From the NCBI GenBank assembly GCA_964036045.1, contig OZ038398.1, forward strand, positions 27,954,309 through 28,018,308: 64,000 nucleotides of DNA. Direction: 5' to 3'. This DNA is from Eutreptiella sp. 'Long Island Sound 2002'. Taxonomy: Eukaryota; Euglenozoa; Euglenophyceae; Eutreptiales; Eutreptiaceae. Both the position numbers and the translations under genes were made by a program. The first letter of the stretch is position 1. Every line of letters begins with the position of its first letter. Below, in pieces: positions 23,801 through 30,147 of the stretch. The notes under the pieces are model-generated. The model was not told where the DNA came from, searched no databases, and saw only the letters and a list, made by a program, of their open reading frames with translations.

Positions 23801-25419
23801 ATTTTGATCTAGGGCAGCTTGGCCTTGCCAAATTGTGGCGCCTGTAGTCCAGGAGGGGGGGGCGTACCTGTGAGGCCTGACACCAAGCCCCCCCCCCCCC
23901 CCCAGCCCCCCAACCCCTGTGGACCCTCCAACCCATACTAGTTAGCACTTGCTTAGAACTGACAATTTGGGTGCCAGTGGCGCCCGGAAAATTTTTTGAG
24001 CCTGGAAAATTTGCAACACAGTTGATTTCCCCCAACTTGTTTACATTCAAAATGCTCACAATGAGTTAGGGAATGCTGTGCCACATGTCTTCTTCTGCTG
24101 GCCCGGAAGCCTTTGCTGATTCAGAGGTACATCTGTTGGAATACGGTACTGTTTTTCATTTGTTGTGAGGGGTAAAACCAAATTTCACCCCATTTGTGTA
24201 TATTCAAAATGCTCAGAATGAAATGGGGAATTCAAAAATGCCCCCAAGACGGAGAAAATTTTCGACCCCCCCCCCCCCCCCCCCACCCAAAGGGAAAGGG
24301 TCCAAGGGAAGGGCAGTGAATGGCGATCGGCCAGTAGGCGCCGCCAGCTGCAGACGAGATCATCACACCATGGCGTCATGCCAAACCCCCCCCCCCCCCC
24401 ACCCACGCCGCGGGGGTTGGTGTCTAGAACTGAACTGCAGACCCCCCCGTGCTGTAGTCAGTGATGTCCAAGTTTCCCCGTTTCCTCCACTGAATTCCAA
24501 GCATGGCCAAATGTTCGCCGCAACAACAAAGGCGCGCCACCACGTGGATGCTGGCCTAGCACTTACGCGTGTCGGCTGACAACACACACAGCAACACAAC
24601 GCAGCAGAATTGCCGTACACCAGGGACGCTGTCAGCCTGGAACACAGGTCCTTGAGGAGGTTCTTTTTTGAAGGGTACGCTGGACAGGCAATACTGCATA
24701 GAAAAGCCATGTGAAGGAGCACAGTTTGACTGCCAAGCGCATGCCTTTGCTGGTGGATGGTGGGATCTCACGGCAATTCTTTGCTCACCCCTTTTCAACG
24801 GAACAACACTCACCGCATTGGCTTTCGTTTGGGATGGGATGTCCAGAGAGCACTTGGGACTCCATCTTGATGTGCCCAACCAGCAATCATGACATTGCTA
24901 TCAAGGGATAGTTCGGGTTCCTTTGTATTTGTGGCTGGCGTGCACACCTGAGTAAAGGCACCCCTTGTGCAGCATTCTGTTCGTTGGATACGCGGGCAGT
25001 CTTCGTGTCTGGGATCTTCCTTCATGGTTTAGCTGCTCATCATTCGCTCCTTCCCAGCGCTCGTATGCTGGGAAGAATCACACCATGTCAGATAGTTCAG
25101 GTTCATTTTTGTGTCAGTGAAGTCCACTAGTTTTCGGAGGCCCCCACTCCGCTCTCTGTGGGATGTATGACAGAACGGCCAAACCAAAAAAGTCCCATCC
25201 TGCATAAAAACGTCACCATAATCTTGGGCCCGTGCCAATTTCAAATTTGTTGGCTTTTTTGCTTTTTGCACCTCTTCTGCCGCTGCGTCGCATGTATTTT
25301 AGGCCAAGAAGTACCTCGCTGAAGAGCGGGCGCAGGCAAAGATGGACCGAAGCATAGGAGATGTGGAGACTCGGACTCAGCAGAGGATTGACACATGGTT
25401 TTTCAGCCAGTCTATGTAG
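2653..25419 (+). CDS. Multi-exon gene for a charged coiled-coil protein
   Basis: Nine exons can be joined: 2653-2818, 3777-3932, 9618-9782, 10677-10853, 15463-15570, 16409-16549, 17939-18064, 23231-23326 and 25303-25419. Each inner exon is bounded by AG and GT and is phase 0, so all nine join without frame change. The last ends at TAG 25417-25419. Together they give about 416 residues, very rich in E, K, R, Q and A with heptad-like spacing and few aromatic residues. That is the pattern of a long coiled coil, as in cytoskeletal or flagellar-associated proteins. I do not recognise a named family. The start is missing; a candidate upstream exon ends at 1454. Introns run from 0.6 to 5.7 kb and hold a hAT transposon, an RT remnant, satellites and tRNA-like repeats. 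Because exon units are symmetric, skipping any one keeps the frame. Further exons may be hidden in the 5.7- and 5.2-kb introns. Confidence 0.8.
3777..3932 (+). CDS. Coiled-coil gene, exon B
   Basis: The acceptor TTTTCACAG ends at 3776 and the donor is ACG|GTATGC. Its 52 codons, phase 0 at both ends, include ADKMQALLEASEQGVEARLK. It is flanked on the left by a 3-kb region with homopolymers and on the right by the 5.7-kb intron. Confidence 0.8.
4305..4520 (+). repeat. Dispersed repeat R1, copy 1
   Basis: It opens with AATCACCTCGAAGAGAGGTT, a small hairpin (CCTC, GAAGA, GAGG), then GTTAGATCAAGCGCACG, CCCCCATTTTGGGGGTCG and CCCCTTGTAAAATCATTA. Six other copies, all on the same strand, start at 7520, 18478, 19585, 49393, 51905 and 52786. 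It is non-coding. Confidence 0.75.
4645..6306 (+). pseudogene. Decayed reverse transcriptase of a retroelement
   Basis: Frame 1 from 4645 runs through about 5465 with several internal TAG codons (5113, near 5134, near 5239 and near 5348). Reading then moves to frame 2 at about 5465 and to frame 1 again near 5860. Recognisable pieces in order are a CKEQFDHVPP segment in the position of RT motif A, AIPMGGPFSA as motif B (GxPFSAQ-type), and QFRDNLMVAAKGP as a motif C analogue. A C-terminal piece reads HPYASWHIS and CADW. This matches, from memory of family patterns, a group of RT-like ORFs common in algal and dinoflagellate genomes. Multiple stops and shifts mean it is inactive. No clean ends or target duplication were found. 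It sits inside an intron of the coiled-coil gene in the sense orientation. Confidence 0.7.
6540..6835 (-). repeat. tRNA-like short repeat (SINE-like), copy 1
   Basis: Read on the minus strand, it begins with ATTCTATTGCCTTCGGCA, then a CTCGAAGAGAGG hairpin, then an imperfect CAGT/CAGG microsatellite. It ends in a tRNA-like segment containing GATCGAGTGGTCGAACACT (A-box-like) and AGTTCAAATCCC (B-box-like). The same order recurs at 7925-8163. A complete tRNA cloverleaf does not form, so a tRNA-derived SINE or a non-autonomous element is more likely than a tRNA gene. Confidence 0.55.
7520..7740 (+). repeat. Dispersed repeat R1, copy 2
   Basis: It has the same opening hairpin as the copy at 4305, then TTAGATCAAGCGCAGGCGCG, a TTTTTTGGGGTCATTCGCGTAGCATACC-type block (quoted in part) and AACCCCTTGTAAAATCATTA. 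It ends near a G-run at 7724-7764. Confidence 0.8.
7822..7890 (+). repeat. tRNA-like sequence, plus strand
   Basis: It contains GGTCCAATGGTAACGCAG (A-box-like) and, 32 bases on, TCGGTTCGAATCCTGA (a B box with the GGTTCGAATCC core). It faces a second tRNA-like sequence on the minus strand across a GCC/GGC near-palindrome at 7898-7922. The acceptor stem does not close convincingly. Confidence 0.5.
7925..8163 (-). repeat. tRNA-like short repeat (SINE-like), copy 2
   Basis: On the minus strand it starts ATTCTATTGCCTTCGGCAGT, has the CTCGAAGAGAGG hairpin and a degenerate CAGT/CAGG tract. It ends with GGCCGAGTGGTAATGCAG (A-box-like) and GGCGGTTCGAATCCC (B-box-like). The anticodon-arm region makes a CCGAC/GTCGG stem with a 13-base loop, unlike a real tRNA. 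Confidence 0.6.
8488..8836 (+). pseudogene. Pro/Ser-rich coding remnant with internal duplication
   Basis: Two related stretches of about 90 bases (8492-8580 and 8628-8720) encode APxPSTxPP followed, after a shift of one base, by VEGEDLxxEPK. The second continues as EPKAGESPPTPAPPSED and reaches a good donor, CCAAG|GTAAGG, at 8837. No single frame spans it. It lies in the 5.7-kb intron between coiled-coil exons B and C, and its phase does not fit that gene. It is probably a fragment of another gene or element. Confidence 0.35.
9618..9782 (+). CDS. Coiled-coil gene, exon C
   Basis: The acceptor TTTTGTGACAG ends at 9617 and the donor is CAACAG|GTGTCA. Its 55 codons, phase 0 at both ends, include SRLEAKREQEREDALAAEQN, a classic charged helix. 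Confidence 0.85.
10083..10158 (+). repeat. C-rich tandem repeat, CCCCAA type
   Basis: A 15-base C run is followed by CCCAAA and then about eight CCCCAA units. It resembles a degenerate telomere-like repeat but is interstitial, inside an intron. Confidence 0.8.
10330..10395 (+). repeat. Two-copy 36-base direct repeat
   Basis: ATTGAGACTTTGCTGCCTTT-GATGTGTA is present twice in direct succession. No function is seen. Confidence 0.7.
10677..10853 (+). CDS. Coiled-coil gene, exon D
   Basis: The acceptor TCCTGCACAG ends at 10676 and the donor is CGG|GTATGA. Its 59 codons, phase 0, include NGKLDQLTQAQKKDEEETRL. The hAT transposon begins 147 bases downstream, wholly within the following intron. Confidence 0.85.
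10993..11000. repeat. hAT target-site duplication, left
   Basis: GTGAGGCA directly precedes the left terminal inverted repeat and is repeated perfectly at 14614-14621. Eight bases is the diagnostic length for hAT elements. Confidence 0.92.
11001..11024 (+). repeat. hAT terminal inverted repeat, left
   Basis: The first 20 bases are CAGACATGTGGTTACAGCCG. It matches the reverse complement of 14590-14613 over all 24 bases. Confidence 0.93.
11018..11125 (+). promoter_or_regulatory. hAT left subterminal repeats
   Basis: There are four copies of a motif close to GCCGTGCGCAACCGTGCG, spaced 30-40 bases apart. By analogy with plant and animal hAT elements they are likely transposase-binding sites; the binding is inferred. 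Confidence 0.65.
11521..14359 (+). CDS. hAT-family transposase with C-terminal SAM-like domain
   Basis: The coding exons are 11521-11826, 12093-12235 and 12319-14359, giving 829 residues without a stop. Introns are GT-AG: 266 bases (holding an AGTCAC microsatellite) and 83 bases, and the joins are in frame. Domains in order are a Ser/Lys-rich nuclear-signal-like N terminus (KKRKDAESSSPSPKKS, around residues 75-92) and a W..GMWCLLC zinc-finger-like motif (Cys145, Cys148). A FDGAKVL motif follows (Asp257), then CCSHR near 302-306, both matching the RNase H fold of hAT/ZNF862-like proteins. The hAT dimerisation motif SSTERMNSML is near residue 631. After a Ser/Asp and Pro/Gln/Glu linker, residues from about 770 to 829 resemble a SAM domain: FLSWL, LLTVEDMAQLNI, GHRRLL. 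The SAM-like tail is unusual for a transposase. The start is the first in-frame ATG; earlier non-coding exons are possible. Confidence 0.88.
11827..12092 (+). other. hAT transposase intron 1 with microsatellite
   Basis: The donor is CAG|GTACCT and the acceptor TTTGTAG. From 11888 to 12032 it is a near-perfect array of CAGTCA/CTATCA six-base units. A long microsatellite inside a transposon intron is a potential copy-specific marker. Confidence 0.8.
12236..12318 (+). other. hAT transposase intron 2
   Basis: An 83-base intron opens GTATCG after TATAA and closes TCCGTTCAG. It splits a Lys codon right after the CxxC zinc-finger pair. Without splicing, the frame meets a stop at 12262-12264. Confidence 0.75.
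14590..14613 (-). repeat. hAT terminal inverted repeat, right
   Basis: The reverse complement begins CAGACATGTGGTTACAGCCG and matches the left end for 24 bases. Subterminal motifs GTGCGCAACCGTGC lie inward. Confidence 0.93.
14614..14621. repeat. hAT target-site duplication, right
   Basis: GTGAGGCA is identical to 10993-11000. Confidence 0.92.
15040..15085 (+). repeat. GTAG tetranucleotide microsatellite
   Basis: About ten GTAG units with one GATA interruption, within an intron of the coiled-coil gene. ATGT/GTAC-rich flanks continue to about 15350. Confidence 0.85.
15463..15570 (+). CDS. Coiled-coil gene, exon E
   Basis: The acceptor CCTTGTTCAG ends at 15462 and the donor is CAACAG|GTCTCA (weak beyond GT). 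Its 36 codons, phase 0, include EEEERQMRVRKLEEKQEAIQ. Confidence 0.8.
15880..16005 (+). repeat. Short C/T-rich tandem repeat
   Basis: Two copies of a block of about 60 bases containing CCATGTTTCTGCCTC and CCCCCATTTTTTCCACCATTT. It is non-coding intron sequence. Confidence 0.7.
16409..16549 (+). CDS. Coiled-coil gene, exon F
   Basis: The acceptor CGTGCATTCAG ends at 16408 and the donor is GAAGCG|GTGTGT. Its 47 codons, phase 0, include QRRRLEYAEMVQEREKNAQE. It has a Pro-containing break (EFPETPN) that may interrupt the coil. Confidence 0.8.
17097..17330 (+). repeat. CA dinucleotide repeats
   Basis: ACACAC tracts at about 17108-17184 and 17307-17329 flank 120 bases of unique sequence. Confidence 0.85.
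17939..18064 (+). CDS. Coiled-coil gene, exon G
   Basis: The acceptor ATGTGCTCAG ends at 17938 and the donor is AAGCAG|GTTTGC. Its 42 codons, phase 0, include KRWEKAEEKYEELVTERLEK. An alternative acceptor at 17911 (TTGCAG) would add 27 bases in frame. Confidence 0.82.
18478..18830 (+). repeat. Dispersed repeat R1, copy 3 (extended)
   Basis: It opens like the other copies (AATCGCCTCGAAGAGAGGTT) and is collinear for about 350 bases with 49393-49725. Shared features include CAAAACTTCTTTGCGTATTG and a segment ending in ACCCATGGCGGGGTCCCGGG. Confidence 0.8.
18900..19080 (+). repeat. Tandem repeat of about 57 bases
   Basis: Successive copies carry CGACCATGGC, GGATGCCA-TCAATTTCCAC and GGTAT-CC. 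It ends before the satellite at 19258 and is non-coding. Confidence 0.6.
19258..21140 (+). repeat. Satellite of about 190-bp units with G-run, array 1
   Basis: About seven degenerate units have the order AATCGAAGTTTTCGAAACTT, then ATGACCATCCAAGGTATGTA, AAGCATGTTTTAGGCCGTAT, GTTTTTCACCCTATTTGGGT, a run of 8-18 G, then GGGATTGGTACACAACCTGC. A 640-bp head block of repeat R1 (19585-20227) sits between units. The array ends at a hairpin-like tail, GAGGTGGACTTGCCGAAGGC, near 21180. No coding potential. Confidence 0.88.
19585..20227 (+). repeat. Repeat R1 head block, long form, copy 4
   Basis: It begins AATCACCTCGCAGAGGTTGT and is collinear for about 640 bases with 51905-52555 and 52786-53480. It includes CTCCATGGGGTTTGTATGGG, GACCCCGTGGTACCCACTCT and TGACAGTATATGCCTACTAG. 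It runs directly into satellite units, so head and satellite form one repeating entity. Just before it, GCGAGGTG and CACCTCGC form an inverted repeat around TTGCC-GAA-GGCAA. Confidence 0.85.
21545..22365 (+). repeat. 96-bp tandem satellite, nine units
   Basis: The marker GCACACCAAC recurs at 21571, 21667, 21763, 21860, 21955, 22052, 22149 (variant), 22243 and 22340, a period of 94-97 bases. Units alternate between two forms: one with CGTAGTGGCG and TTGCGCTATGCCGGCC, one with AATGAATGCG and AAATACGCAATGCAAGCC. Since 96 is divisible by 3, several frames stay open on both strands, giving a Cys-rich 32-residue peptide repeat (QCKPFCVRCPN). I treat that as a by-product rather than a gene. Confidence 0.9.
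23020..23190 (+). repeat. Tandem repeat of about 60 bases, three units
   Basis: Units contain GGGATCTGGCCAGTCTCACC or a close variant, then TGAGACT and TCATGGCT. It lies directly upstream of exon H. Confidence 0.75.
23231..23326 (+). CDS. Coiled-coil gene, exon H
   Basis: The acceptor TTGTGATGCAG ends at 23230 and the donor is AGGCAG|GTGTGG. Its 32 codons, phase 0, include QSKALERERQAVQLARSRQ. The preceding intron is 5.2 kb, most of it satellite. Confidence 0.82.
24556..25271 (-). other. Possible coding debris, minus strand
   Basis: Three adjacent minus-strand open stretches in different frames (25271-25029, 25025-24810, 24879-24556) have mixed composition and no homopolymer dependence. I recognise no motif. 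They may be fragments of a decayed element inside the last intron, or chance. Confidence 0.2.
25303..25419 (+). CDS. Coiled-coil gene, terminal exon I
   Basis: The acceptor GCATGTATTTTAG ends at 25302. Thirty-eight codons then TAG at 25417-25419; the protein ends TQQRIDTWFFSQSM, a more hydrophobic tail than the rest of the coil. It closes the gene. Confidence 0.82.
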   Translation, partial: AKKYLAEERAQAKMDRSIGDVETRTQQRIDTWFFSQSM

Positions 25420-27270
25420 CCCAGTCGCTCCGCAGACATGTGCGGTGTCTCTAATGGCAAGTGCTGCGCCATACCCCCGGGGCTGTGCTCAACATCACCA
25501 GATGGGGTGGAGGCGTCCAGCAGGCCCCAAGAGTGCAGCCTGGGATGCACTGAACCGTTGGTGAGACATTGGGGGCCCAACAGCGCAGATTGGGACATGA
25601 TGGATGTATGGGTGACACCCGGAATCCACCCAACCTGCCAAGCAACAAGGGCAGGACAGGACAGGGGGTGGTGCAGCAGTACAGTGCAACAGGTGCGCAG
25701 GGCGGGAATTCATGTGTGGGAGTCTGGGGAGCATCTTAACCCCTCCACTTGGCTAGCAAACATGCTTTTGTGCGGAACAGTGGCTGTGCGGGCATGTGGG
25801 TGTGTCTCAACACCCTGTTCCAGGGTGGATGGAAGCTGCCAGATACCCTCCTTTTTGGTGGCTCTACACCCCATCACCCGTAAGTGCCAACCGTAAGTAA
25901 CCATCAATACTTTGACCCCTCGCACCCACAGTTCTCGGAAACGTGGCATCACGATATCTTGCTGTAAAAAAGTGAAACAGAAAGCCGGTGCTGAAGAGGC
26001 AACCTGCTTGGACAATCTCACCATTGGCCATCTGGTCCGCTTGTGTTTGGCAGGAGTTGCAGCACAACCAGGTTTCTTGGAAACCTGTGCAATCACTGCT
26101 GCACATAAATGGGCCTTAACGAGTGCCGATTTCTGCCCCCCCCCCCCCCCCCAGAATCTATTGGTTAAGTTGGACTGTTTGTGCATTGCCAGAAGTGTGT
26201 CATTCTTGACATGTTCCATATTTCGACTCCCATTTAGGGGTTGCCGTGAGCCAGTGCCTTTGAGTATTTTTTGATCATGTCTACCAGGATCACTCGAAAT
26301 GAGTTGTACCACGTGCCATTGAACCTAATCTGTGTACTGTGTGCATGGCTTTCAACACCTGCAGCAGGGTGCACGAACCCAACATATTGCAGTCCCGCTG
26401 GCACACAATTGACGGTGGTGCTGCGAAGAATTGGCTTTGTAGGTGACTTGCTCTGAGGGGTTGGAGGTTTACACGCGAACCTCAACAATATGCTATCAGC
26501 AGCAGTTGTCCAGCGACCATAGGTGAAGCAACCGCGGTCATTCATTTTGCAGTTCTGACCTAAAAAGCAATTGGGTGTCCATTGTCTTGATTTCACTGTC
26601 CTAGTTTTTGAGGTTAAGCTTTTTTACATGTTAATTTCACATGGTTCTGCATGTGGTGGTTTCTTGAGGTGAAGGTCATTCTAACTGCGCACCATGCTTT
26701 TGACCCCAAGCTCTTGCTTGCCTGAGGCTGTGGAGCTGTGCTCTACTCACCCGGGCTTGTATCCCGACAACTGGAATTCCATCAGTGTTTGTTCCTGCAC
26801 CATCACAGACACGCTCCTTTGTTTCTCGCTGCAAGTGATGGACCGTCGCTGCTTCTCATGGAATGTTTTTGACATTTGTGGCTTGGGCACGGACAGTTTA
26901 TCAGCTGGTTGGAATGCATGTGCAGCCCTTTGTCATTTGCCACATGCCCTTGTCCCAACCCTAACCTTTGTGCCACCCATTTGTCTCGTTAACCTGCATG
27001 CTGTATGTTGTGCTGTATCTGGCATGCAATCATCAAACCTTATCGAGTCGATACAGCTTGTCCCTGACCATTGTCCCTAACCAGTGACTCACCTGCATTT
27101 ACAAAGTTTTTTACAATTGCATGCATCCTTGAGACCCCTCTTGGTTGTAATCTCCCCCCCATATCCAACCAATGCCGTGTCCAACGAACACTTCCGTTTG
27201 GACCGTATTTTTGAGGACATAATTAATTACGTACTTAATTATGTACTGGGCTGCAGAATCGATGTTTCAG
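25420..27270. other. Spacer after the coiled-coil gene
   Basis: It presumably starts with the 3' untranslated region. Minus-strand open stretches at 26312-25710 and 26596-26234 overlap in different frames; the second includes FNGTWYNSFRVILVDMIKKY, which looks protein-like but matches nothing I recognise. No supported gene. Confidence 0.4.
27178..27260 (+). repeat. Short AT-rich dispersed repeat
   Basis: CCAACGAACACTTCCGTTTG, GACCGTATTT and a TAATTAATTACGTACTTAAT palindromic block recur, slightly changed, at 59615-59700 and in part at 27672-27725. It lies just upstream of PWWP-like paralogues at both main sites. Confidence 0.65.
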
Positions 27271-27393
27271 GCTAAAGGATTGGGGAAATGAGGGGTTGTA
27301 GTGAGTAACTGTGGGTAAATTTGTAAGGAGGATGTGAGGGAATATTGTCCCTCAACTACAGGACCTCTATTGCCCACCATGACTGATTCTCTG

Positions 27394-27573
27394 CTTGCAC
27401 CTGGCCACTATGCAAGCATACAAGCGGTGTCCGTCCCAAAGGTCCCTAAGCCAGATCAGGCTGCCATTTCTGCCTGTGCCAAGAACCAGGAGGGCCCCAA
27501 GCCCGGGGAGCATGTTCAGCTTTTCCGCATGGAGCGGGACCACAACAAGGGCTTTTACTCTGAAAAGCGCTAA
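27394..27573 (+). CDS. PWWP-like small protein paralogue, C-terminal part
   Basis: The open frame ends SEKR-TAA at 27571-27573 and carries EGPKPGEHVQLFRMERDHNK. The same tail occurs at 59921-60016 (KKGPKPGEHVQLFNMKRD) and, more distantly, at 41180-41268 (HSGEHVQEFKVKW). The upstream VWAK-containing part present in the other two is not recognisable here, so this copy is partial or begins in an unseen exon. DNA similarity to the 59.8-kb copy continues past the stop for over 100 bases, so the duplication is of DNA segments and not of coding sequence alone. Function unknown; the family resemblance to PWWP chromatin readers is tentative. Confidence 0.45.
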   Translation, partial: LAPGHYASIQAVSVPKVPKPDQAAISACAKNQEGPKPGEHVQLFRMERDHNKGFYSEKR

Positions 27574-28004
27574 TTGGAGGCCTCCATCGCTTTGTACTTT
27601 GAATGGGCTGGGTGTCTTTTGCCTTGGGATGTGTTACCGCCGTTTCACAATATTGTTTCGCGCACCGAACGACATGTCCAACGAACACTCCCATTCGGAC
27701 CGTATTTTCTGAGGACAAAATTGTTCGTTGGATAGGGGGGGGAGGGGGCGGGGGGGGCAACAACAATCTCCAGTCTCCAGGTCTATGACCCTCAGCGAAA
27801 TGTACATACCAACATCAATACACTGTACATAGCCGAAGCATCCCAATACTGTTGCAGTGGAAATGATGATTGTGCCCTCAGGGGCCTCCGGCCAACAATT
27901 AGTTGTCAAAGGTACCAACCAGCCTAAGGGGTCCATGGGCGCCAAAGGCGCCTGAGGCTCCACAGGCACCAAAGGTGCCAAGGACATTTTTGTCCATTTT
28001 GCAT

Positions 28005-28110
28005 CCCAACATTACCCTTAAACTCAACCGTGACCCTAACGCCCACCCCAACCCTAAGCCTAGTCCTAACCCTACTGCTACCCCTAGCCCTAACCGCAAC
28101 CCTAATCAAG
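28005..28110 (+). repeat. Degenerate telomere-like tract (CCCTAA type)
   Basis: Irregular units such as AACCCTAAGCCTAGTCCTAA and CCCTAGCCCTAACC. It is interstitial, not at a chromosome end. Confidence 0.7.
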
Positions 28111-28199
28111 ACTGAATATTGGGACCGAGCTGGTGGGGGAGGGAACATCAGCTATGACTGGTGAGGGACATCAAGAATGATTCACACATTGATGGCTCT

Positions 28200-29014
28200 T
28201 GACAAAATGAAATTAGCTTGCAAGTGAACCCCATCACCACGAGGCCCACTTTCAAGGCTTTTTGGACTTCTAAGGGGCCAAAATGCCCCAAAATGGGTTC
28301 AAAATGGGCTCATTTCACCCGTTTGTGCACCCCAAATGGTCTCTGATGAGGTTTGGAAAAATGCGTTTTTGACCTATTTTTGGTCCCAAAACAGCCCATT
28401 TTCAAGGCATTTTGGGATTTTCGGAGGACCAAAATGGGCCACCACAAGCTCAAAACGGTCCAAAAACTCTTGTTTTAGCGTCGCACATGGTCTAGGATCA
28501 TTTTTGAGAAAAGTCATCTTTTTGCCCCTACTGGACCCTGTTAACCCATTTGGGCTCCCACCTTGTTGGGCTTGAGCTTGCAGCTTGCAGCCTACTGGGC
28601 CTAGGTATTGGGGTCTAGGCGTCCGTTTGGGCAGTTCTGAGGGGTGGAAACCACAACAAGTGGGGGGTTGTGGGTGGAGAAGGTGCCCTCGGAATCGCAT
28701 TTTGAGCCATATAGCCAAAGATATGGCCTATTCCTGGTTTGTGGCTGTCGGCATTTGGAGCTTCTGGGGGCCTTTTTGGGCCGTTTCCGGGACATATCAT
28801 GGTGTTAGAGGGCCGCAAAGAGCTCGTTGACACGGGGGAGTCAAGCCGCACATGCAGTGCACCCACCGTTTCCCTTCGCTTGGCCGTTTTGAATGTGTTC
28901 CAGGGCTTTTTTGGCCCAAAAATGGCTGCTTTTGGCCCTAAACTGCAGTTTTTGAAACGGAGGTCCGCCACTTGCGAATCCCCTTCCCGGCCGCCACCGT
29001 TGAGTTTCTTGCTC
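28200..29014. other. Left flank of the retrotransposon, no gene seen
   Basis: Unique sequence rich in CCAAAATGG-type words; open stretches on both strands lack recognisable motifs. The host side of the insertion ends ...TTGAGTTTCTTGCTC at 29014. Confidence 0.5.
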
Positions 29015-29126
29015 AAACTAAAGTTTATGCAGTAAACTTGAGTTTAAATTGGGCAAGGGGGTGGGAGGAGGGCACCTCGTGAACACTCGCCTAGTGTTTG
29101 TTTGTTTTGTGGTGTGCCGTCGCCCT
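29015..29126 (+). repeat. Split direct repeat A1
   Basis: 112 bases identical to A2 at 34461-34572. It begins AAACTAAAGTTTATGCAGTA and ends TGCCGTCGCCCT, four bases before the Gag ATG. It holds half of the junction palindrome and probably the promoter or leader. Confidence 0.95.
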
Positions 29127-29130
29127 GACC

Positions 29131-30147
29131 ATGCCCGAGTCTGAGAACCAGCCGATCAAGTTTGAGGATTACCTCGAGCAGGGCCAGCATAAACTGGCCA
29201 CGCAGCTGCTAAACGCATCCACGCTTCAGCAAGACACGGACAGACTCGTGGCGGCGGCAAAGACAGCGGGAATTGACACCGTTGAACTAGCAGATCGGCT
29301 GAGGCAGAAGTATGGTCTGAAGGGATCCATGGAGGGCATCTACGAGCAAGTCGTAGCCTTCGGGACCCTCCACAAGCGGACCTTCAATTGGAACGACTGC
29401 ACGTTCTACATGTCAGCACAGCATGCCCAAGTGATCGCAGGGAACGGAACCCCGGAGAAGAACCCCGCGGACGTGGTGTCAATTGGGGGCAACTCCAGTG
29501 CCAGCGGGTCGCCAAACGACAAAGGGGTGCACGCAGACATCGAGAAAATGCGCCAAGAAATGGAGGACATGAAGCTCGTGATGGAGCAGCAACTACGAAC
29601 GATACAAGAGCTACGAGCGTCCAAGACAGTGCCGCAGCTGCGGCAGGTGGTTTTCGTACTGGAAGCAGGACATGAGATGGAGGCCAACGAGGCGAAACCT
29701 GACTGGGCGAGAGCGATAGCGGGGGCGATGGCAGGCTGGGCGGCGGAGAATCTGCAAAGCATGCTGGAGTCTGAGTACGAGGCGGCGATGAAGGCCCTGT
29801 CCGAAGTGTGGTCACACCTGCTGTTCGAGGTCGAAAAGGAGGAAGTCAAGGCGCAGCTGGAGGCTCGAACCGCCGACGGAGCAAACGGGGCCAGGGGCTC
29901 AGGGAAGGCGAACGTCAAGGAGGAGGGAGCAAAGACCAGGCCTCAGACGGGAAAATTGGCTCCGCAGCACGTGCAAGACAGGCGGAGGGAGCGAGTGAAG
30001 GACCGCTTCACCAACATGGGAACACCCGAAGAGACGTACGAGTCCAAAGGCGGCAAGGTGCTCAAAACAGGGAAGCCCCCGCGATATCCCTGCGACGTGT
30101 GCAGAGTCAAGCACTGGTGGTTCCAGTGCCCAGTCGAGAGCGACTGA
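29131..30147 (+). CDS. Gag-like protein of the YR retrotransposon
   Basis: 338 residues. The start chosen is ATG 29131 (context GACCATGC), the first ATG after A1; the open frame begins slightly earlier without ATG. The N-terminal half is helical and moderately charged. Residues near 145-175 form a short coiled coil (KMRQEMEDMKLVMEQQLRTI). A basic stretch follows, and the C terminus has a zinc knuckle CDVCRVKHWWFQC, spaced C-x2-C-x3-H-x4-C, one residue shorter than the classic retroviral knuckle. This is expected to package the RNA. The TGA stop at 30145-30147 is followed immediately by the in-frame ATG of the recombinase, so readthrough or reinitiation could couple the two. Intact. Confidence 0.85.
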   Translation: MPESENQPIKFEDYLEQGQHKLATQLLNASTLQQDTDRLVAAAKTAGIDTVELADRLRQKYGLKGSMEGIYEQVVAFGTLHKRTFNWNDCTFYMSAQHAQVIAGNGTPEKNPADVVSIGGNSSASGSPNDKGVHADIEKMRQEMEDMKLVMEQQLRTIQELRASKTVPQLRQVVFVLEAGHEMEANEAKPDWARAIAGAMAGWAAENLQSMLESEYEAAMKALSEVWSHLLFEVEKEEVKAQLEARTADGANGARGSGKANVKEEGAKTRPQTGKLAPQHVQDRRRERVKDRFTNMGTPEETYESKGGKVLKTGKPPRYPCDVCRVKHWWFQCPVESD

